The notes under the pieces were generated by a model that did no database searches, was not told the DNA's origin, and saw nothing but the letters and a program-made list of their open reading frames with translations. The position numbers were made by a program, and so were the translations under genes. Below are positions 59,702 to 64,000 of a stretch of 64,000 bases of DNA, piece by piece; position 1 is the stretch's first letter, and each line of letters begins with the position of its first letter. The DNA lies in assembly GCF_002286965.1 (NCBI RefSeq), contig NZ_NSKD01000002.1:62001-126000 (forward strand). Direction: 5' to 3'. This DNA is from Halovibrio salipaludis (GTDB lineage Bacteria; Pseudomonadota; Gammaproteobacteria; Pseudomonadales; Oleiphilaceae).

Positions 59702-60694
59702 ATGAAAGGCCTGAATAAACTTGCACTGGCAACAGCCGTTGCCGCAGCACCGTTCGCCGCACAGGCGGAACTCACGGCCATGTCCGATCAGGCGATGGGC
59801 GACACCACTGGCCAGGCCGGTGTAACCATCGAGCTGAGCACCCAGGTCAGCATGGATCAGATCGAATACAGCCAGAGCACTGACACCGACGCTACAGGCT
59901 CCCTGCTGGTCAACAACCTGTCCATCGGCGGCATGGACTCCGGTGGTCCCTTCGGTGAAGGGCTTGACGTAGCAATCAATGTTGACCTGCCCAGTGGCGC
60001 GGCCGAAGAAGACAGCCTGACTGATTTCGGATCCAAGGCGGGTACACCCCTTGGCGGTGATGACCTGACCCTGAACGATGGTGATGCCCTGATTTCCGTG
60101 CAGAGCTATCAGGTTGACGGGGACGGCGATTCGGTGCCGGTGGACATGAACCTCAACATCGGTGGCACTGATAACAATGCCCTCCAGCTTGAGTCCTCTG
60201 ATGGCGATTCCTCGGCTACGCTGGTTTCCTCCATTGATATGGATGTGTTCCTGAGCCAGCTGGACATCATTGCTCGCACTGACAATGTGGTTGGTGGCGA
60301 CAGTTCGTCCGGTTCCCTGGAAATTGAAGCAGGGTTCGCCATTGATAACCTGGATGCCGAGTTTGACGTGGCCGCTGTTGGCCTGGAAGGCATGCGCATG
60401 GCAGGCGCCGGTTCCCTTTCCATCCTGAAAGGCGCAGGCCAGGGCAACGGTGACGTGCTGGGCGGTGGCGCTGCTGTCGTCAGCATGGACATTGGCCAGG
60501 GTGAGGCACTCAGTGGGACTGATACTGCCAACGGCGAGACGCTCCGTGTCAACCTGGACAACTTCCAGGCTGACGTCTGGATGCCGACCATCAATGTTGG
60601 TGGCGGTGACGGCACCACTGCCAGCATCGGCTCTGTTGGGATCAGCAACCTGCAGGTCAGCAACACCGAAATGGCCATCTACGGTCGCGAATAA
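59702..60694 (+). CDS. Exported DUF6160-like acidic protein
   Basis: 330 residues. GGAG seven bases upstream of ATG. Signal peptide LNKLALATAVAAAPFAAQA, then LTAMSDQAMGDTTGQAGVTI, the N-terminal motif of the DUF6160/FilA-like group linked in some bacteria to pilus or surface systems. The mature chain is very acidic, almost cysteine-free and rich in G, S, D and N with beta-type repeats, suggesting an extracellular or outer-membrane fibre or adhesin. It has a strong ribosome binding site, a CRP-type promoter, a 5' hairpin and its own terminator, all pointing to high expression. Its N-terminal motif is echoed in the MshEN protein at 20431. Function unproven. Confidence 0.75.
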   Translation: MKGLNKLALATAVAAAPFAAQAELTAMSDQAMGDTTGQAGVTIELSTQVSMDQIEYSQSTDTDATGSLLVNNLSIGGMDSGGPFGEGLDVAINVDLPSGAAEEDSLTDFGSKAGTPLGGDDLTLNDGDALISVQSYQVDGDGDSVPVDMNLNIGGTDNNALQLESSDGDSSATLVSSIDMDVFLSQLDIIARTDNVVGGDSSSGSLEIEAGFAIDNLDAEFDVAAVGLEGMRMAGAGSLSILKGAGQGNGDVLGGGAAVVSMDIGQGEALSGTDTANGETLRVNLDNFQADVWMPTINVGGGDGTTASIGSVGISNLQVSNTEMAIYGRE

Positions 60695-60712
60695 AACGAC
60701 CTGTGAAACTGA

Positions 60713-60738
60713 AAAAGCCACCCTCCGGGGTGGCTTTT
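60713..60738 (+). terminator. Terminator after the DUF6160-like gene
   Basis: GCCACCC (60717-60723), loop TCCG... and GGGTGGC (60728-60734), flanked by AAAA and TTTT so the stem can extend to 11 bp and work on both strands. Confidence 0.9.
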
Positions 60739-60896
60739 CTGTTTGGAGGCGTCTCCTGTAACCATCCATAAGGCCGTTTTGGGAATTCAACCTCATCAAA
60801 CCCCGCGCCTGTTGGGTAAAGTCCGTGATTAGGGCATCGCGAAGGCACCGGGGCTGACGATGGTGATTCGGTGCGGCTGGTATTGGAGTTCTGAAC

Positions 60897-62840
60897 ATGG
60901 CACGCAAGCAGAAAAAACAGACTGTTGGTAAGAGCCGGAAGCCGTACACTAAAGCGTCACGTGTCGGCAGGAATGGACGTATTGCGGAACCGTCGGCTCT
61001 CTCGGAAGCCCGGTCCAGGCTCCGGAATGCATCCAGTGCGGCCGAAGTGACGGTGGCGGCCAGACAGATACTCGCAATCGACCCGGCGGAGCCCGAAGGG
61101 TGGCGCTGGTTGGGGGAAGCCCAGTTGAGCAACCAGAAACTGGATGATGCCGTTATCAGCTATTCCCGGGCGTCCCGCAGCGATCCGAATAACGAAACCC
61201 TTCTCGAACGGTATGTCGGCCTTACCCTTCGGCAGGGGAATTACCTGGATGCTCTCAATGCAACCCGTCATTGGGTGACCATCGCGGATAATAAGCCACT
61301 GACAGCGATCAAGCTCCTGTCAGGGCTCTATGGGTTCCTCGGCAAGGAAGAACTCAGCTGCCAGTGGGGTCTTCAGGCTGCCCTCCGGCAGCCGGTGGCC
61401 AGGGCGCCGTCTTCCGGAGAGGAACGATTGCGGATACTGGTGCTGGGGACAGTCGGCTGTGCCCCCTATCACTACGAGCCAGCAAGCGGGCAGCTCACCG
61501 TCAGCGAGGGGCATAACAACCTGATGCATATGATGGACACGGGCGCGGCTACGCTGAGCTCCCTCAGTGTGGATGTGATCGATGACTGTCCTGAGGTGCT
61601 GGATGACCTGCCTGACGTTGACGTGGTTTACAACAGCATTACCGATGCGGGCCGCTGCCAGGAAGGCCTCAGGAATGCGAGCAGGGTATGCCGGAAACTC
61701 AGTGCGCCGGTAATCAATGCGCCCGCGGAGGTGCTGCGTACCACGCGGGAGGAGAATGCGCAGAGGTTGGGACAGTGTGAAGGCATCCTCATGCCGCGGA
61801 GCGTTTCCCTGGGGCGTGTCCAGGGAGATATCAGTGACCGGGTCCAGGATGCCATCAGGGAGAATGGGCTCCGGGCCCCGATCATTGTTCGGCCATCGGG
61901 CTACCAGAACGGCAAGCACATGTACCGTATCGATGAGCCTGACTCCACGCCGGTCAGGATCACGGACGAAGCCGAGGTCTACGTTCTCCAGTACCACGAT
62001 GTAACCTTCACGGACCCGCGTGCCAAAGGCCATCGCTTTCATCCCAAGTACCGCGCCTTTATGGTCGATGGAAAGCTTTACCCGGCCCATATGCGGATGG
62101 GGTATGACGGGGACTGGAACGTTCACGGGGAAGAAACCCGCAAAGCCTTCCGCAGGTTCCCCTGGCTCTATGACATGGAGCAGGATTACATCGAGAATCC
62201 CGCCGAACAGTTTGAGACGGGTGTCTGGGAGAACCTGGAGCAGGCGCTCCGAACGCTGGATCTGGATTATTTCGGGGTCGACTTCGCGGTCTGCACGGAA
62301 GCGGAAAACCAGGGGAAGGTCGTCATCTTCGAGACCAATGCCAGCATGCGAAGCTTCCTGCGCCAGACCTACCAGAACACACCCGAGAATGACGCGGCGT
62401 TGGAGATCATCCTCGCTGCACACCGGATGTTCTGCGCCCGTGCCGGCGTTCCGGAGTGGGAGTTCAACCCACCGAAAGGGCTTGAAGGGCCCGCTCAGGA
62501 GCATGGCTTTGAGGCGGACCCGGCCAATCCCGCTGCCAGGCATGTGCTTTTCAGTGGTGACCTCCAGGGTCACGGTTTCCGGGAGTGGCTGCGCCAGGAA
62601 CTGCACAAACACAACCTGAAAGGCTGGCTCAGGGACCTCTCCGACGGTCGGGTGGAAGTCGTTGTGGCGGGAGCCGACGCGGCCGTGAATCATCTTCTTT
62701 CAGACCCCAGAGGGCCGGAAAAAGCCACCATCGAGAATGTGAAGGCTGTCGACTGGAAGGGGATGGTCCCACAGAAAATCCGGGTCCGGGATACGGTCGC
62801 GGAGCCTGAGAGAGTGACTGCTGAGACGGCAGAGGCGTAG
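60897..62840 (+). CDS. TPR / ATP-grasp / acylphosphatase-like fusion protein
   Basis: 647 residues, architecture not recognised as a named enzyme. A Lys/Arg-rich N-terminus (1-30); TPR-like helices (about 50-165, with EPEGWRWLGEAQLSNQKLDD); a central ATP-grasp-type region (about 175-505) with RLRILVLGTVG, APIIVRPSGYQNGKH and the Mg-ligand motif IFETNASM (E479, N481); a C-terminal acylphosphatase fold (about 548-620) with SGDLQGHGFREW. There Arg562 matches the catalytic Arg, but the catalytic Asn position, 18 residues on, is Asp580. GGAG eight bases before ATG. The PLP decarboxylase gene starts 22 bases downstream. It probably makes an amide or peptide product; substrate unknown. Confidence 0.75.
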   Translation: MARKQKKQTVGKSRKPYTKASRVGRNGRIAEPSALSEARSRLRNASSAAEVTVAARQILAIDPAEPEGWRWLGEAQLSNQKLDDAVISYSRASRSDPNNETLLERYVGLTLRQGNYLDALNATRHWVTIADNKPLTAIKLLSGLYGFLGKEELSCQWGLQAALRQPVARAPSSGEERLRILVLGTVGCAPYHYEPASGQLTVSEGHNNLMHMMDTGAATLSSLSVDVIDDCPEVLDDLPDVDVVYNSITDAGRCQEGLRNASRVCRKLSAPVINAPAEVLRTTREENAQRLGQCEGILMPRSVSLGRVQGDISDRVQDAIRENGLRAPIIVRPSGYQNGKHMYRIDEPDSTPVRITDEAEVYVLQYHDVTFTDPRAKGHRFHPKYRAFMVDGKLYPAHMRMGYDGDWNVHGEETRKAFRRFPWLYDMEQDYIENPAEQFETGVWENLEQALRTLDLDYFGVDFAVCTEAENQGKVVIFETNASMRSFLRQTYQNTPENDAALEIILAAHRMFCARAGVPEWEFNPPKGLEGPAQEHGFEADPANPAARHVLFSGDLQGHGFREWLRQELHKHNLKGWLRDLSDGRVEVVVAGADAAVNHLLSDPRGPEKATIENVKAVDWKGMVPQKIRVRDTVAEPERVTAETAEA

Positions 62841-62862
62841 CGGCGCGCTGTGCGGGGTAATC

Positions 62863-64000
62863 ATGGCGAATCTTGATCCGGACGACGTCGGCTCCCTCAG
62901 CCGGTTCTTCCACGAAGCGCTGGAAGCCGGCCTGGACCATTACCGGGGACTGGAAGAGGCGCCGGTCTGGCAGCCGGCCCCCGAGAAAGCGGTGCACGCC
63001 TTTACAGGACCGGCGCCAAGACAGGGCCAGCCTGTTGATCAGCTCCTGGATCATTTCAGGAATCATCTGATCCCCTATACCAACGGGAACCTTCATCCCG
63101 GTTTTTTCGGCTGGGTGCATGGGGGCGGCAATCTCTATGGCGCCCTGGGTGAGCTCTGCGCCGCCCTGCTGAACAATAACCTCGGGGGCCGGAACCATAT
63201 TGCCCATGCGGTTGAGGGCCAGGTGGTCCAGTGGAGCCGTGAACTGTTCGGGTTTCCGCAGCAGAGTTCCGGGCTTCTGGTCAGTGGAACCTCGATGGCC
63301 TCGGTCATCGCACTTGCCGTCGCCCGGCAATGGGCTCTTGGAGAAGAGGTCAAAAGGCAGGGGGTCCAGGGAAAAGGCCCGGTTCTGGTTGGCTATTGCT
63401 CAACGCAGACGCATGGGGCGCTGGTGAAGGCCTTCCAGTTGCTCGGTCTGGGCAGCGAGTCATTGAGACGGGTACCCGTCCAGGATGACCACTCCCTTGA
63501 TACCGGGGCGCTGCGTGAATCCATCCGGAATGATCGGCGTGCCGGCCTGAAACCCTTTGCGGTTATCGGGACGGTCTGCACCGTGAACACCGGCGCCATT
63601 GATGACCTTGCCGGGATCGCGGATATCTGCGAAGAGGAACAACTCTGGTTCCACGTGGATGCCGCGTTCGGTGCCGCACTGGCGCTGCTTGAGGAGTACG
63701 CGGACGATCTGGCCGGTCTCGACCGGGCGGACTCGGTGGGCTTTGACTTCCACAAATGGTTCCAGGTGCCTTACGCAGTCGGAGGTGTGCTCGTGCGCGA
63801 TGCCCAGGCGCACCGGAGTACGTTCTCGGAGCCTGTCGAGTATCTCGAAACCCAGCCCATCGGTCTCGAAGCAGGTGCGCCCTGGCCCTGTGACCTGGGG
63901 CCTGAGCTGTCACGTGGCTTTCTGGCCCTGAAGGTCTGGTTCACCTTCCAGGGGGTAGGGCTTGAAAGCATGGCGGCCAGTGTCAGAAAGCACTGTTGCC
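62863..64000 (+). CDS. Group II PLP-dependent decarboxylase, 5' part
   Basis: Runs off the window end with no stop in 379 codons. Family resemblance to aromatic-L-amino-acid, glutamate and tyrosine decarboxylases: YTNGNLHPGFFGWVHGGG, LLVSGTSMASVIALAVAR (cofactor phosphate region), GTVCTVNTGAIDDLAGI, WFHVDAAFGAA (Asp for the pyridine nitrogen) and the Schiff-base lysine K298 in GFDFHKWFQVP. GGGGT lies about five bases before ATG. It follows the ATP-grasp fusion by 22 bases and so is likely its operon partner, giving a ligase plus decarboxylase pair. The substrate cannot be read from this sequence. Confidence 0.88.
   Translation, partial: MANLDPDDVGSLSRFFHEALEAGLDHYRGLEEAPVWQPAPEKAVHAFTGPAPRQGQPVDQLLDHFRNHLIPYTNGNLHPGFFGWVHGGGNLYGALGELCAALLNNNLGGRNHIAHAVEGQVVQWSRELFGFPQQSSGLLVSGTSMASVIALAVARQWALGEEVKRQGVQGKGPVLVGYCSTQTHGALVKAFQLLGLGSESLRRVPVQDDHSLDTGALRESIRNDRRAGLKPFAVIGTVCTVNTGAIDDLAGIADICEEEQLWFHVDAAFGAALALLEEYADDLAGLDRADSVGFDFHKWFQVPYAVGGVLVRDAQAHRSTFSEPVEYLETQPIGLEAGAPWPCDLGPELSRGFLALKVWFTFQGVGLESMAASVRKHCC

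Overview
This is a high-GC window of gammaproteobacterial chromosome. Synteny (GntR regulator-smc-zipA-ligA; ffs-dnaX-ybaB-recR-rnd-ycgL; flgN-flgM-flgA diverging from cheV-cheR) and product types fit a Pseudomonas/Ectothiorhodospiraceae-like lineage. A BCCT osmolyte transporter and many acidic or Pro/Glu-rich proteins would suit a salt-tolerant organism, but that is inference. There is no prophage, transposase, integron or CRISPR array. Most of the window is dense housekeeping sequence.

Layout. 1-3.4 kb: end of lpdA, then sucC-sucD. 3.4-7 kb: overlapping trpS-scpA-scpB-rluB operon, convergent with a GGDEF diguanylate cyclase. 8.2-15.7 kb: GntR regulator, smc, zipA, ligA, so the whole Smc-ScpA-ScpB condensin is encoded within 8 kb. 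15.8-20.3 kb: large lipoprotein with a Calx-beta-like region, CBS protein, MnmC-like FAD oxidoreductase. 20.4-24.8 kb: an unusual MshEN-domain membrane protein behind a sigma-28-like promoter, then flagellar/chemotaxis genes. 24.9-28.3 kb: tRNA-Ser(GGA) and a three-gene operon (retropepsin-like lipoprotein, 7TM inactive transglutaminase, RimK-like ATP-grasp ligase). 28.4-33.1 kb: 4.5S RNA and dnaX-ybaB-recR-rnd-ycgL. 33.2-37.9 kb: membrane-anchored VWA protein, MoxR ATPase, CoxE-type VWA protein. 38-50 kb: fadD, a 112-bp palindromic element, hrpA, a KAS III homologue, thioesterase, mlaA, patatin lipase, dinG. 50.1-54.7 kb: BCCT transporter and a MalT-like LuxR regulator, separated by a dense control region. 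54.9-58.7 kb: cysB, cysH, thrH, pabB. 58.8-64 kb: two exported proteins of unknown function, a TPR/ATP-grasp/acylphosphatase fusion, and the start of a group II PLP decarboxylase.

Most interesting points. (1) A cytoplasmic c-di-GMP-binding MshEN domain joined through one membrane segment to an extracytoplasmic domain that shares a short motif with the exported DUF6160-like protein at 59.7 kb. (2) A TPR-ATP-grasp-acylphosphatase fusion whose acylphosphatase catalytic Asn is Asp, followed by a PLP decarboxylase. (3) A control region with a perfect CRP consensus, four helically phased GGGCGTA repeats and a terminator, between a MalT-like regulator and a BCCT transporter. (4) A CRP-type class II promoter with a 5'-terminal mRNA hairpin in front of the DUF6160-like gene. 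(5) A 29-bp perfect inverted-repeat element and a REP-like palindrome that supplies both stop codons of a convergent gene pair.

Start codons were moved from the longest reading frame wherever a ribosome binding site or family length favoured a shorter form; each such case says so.
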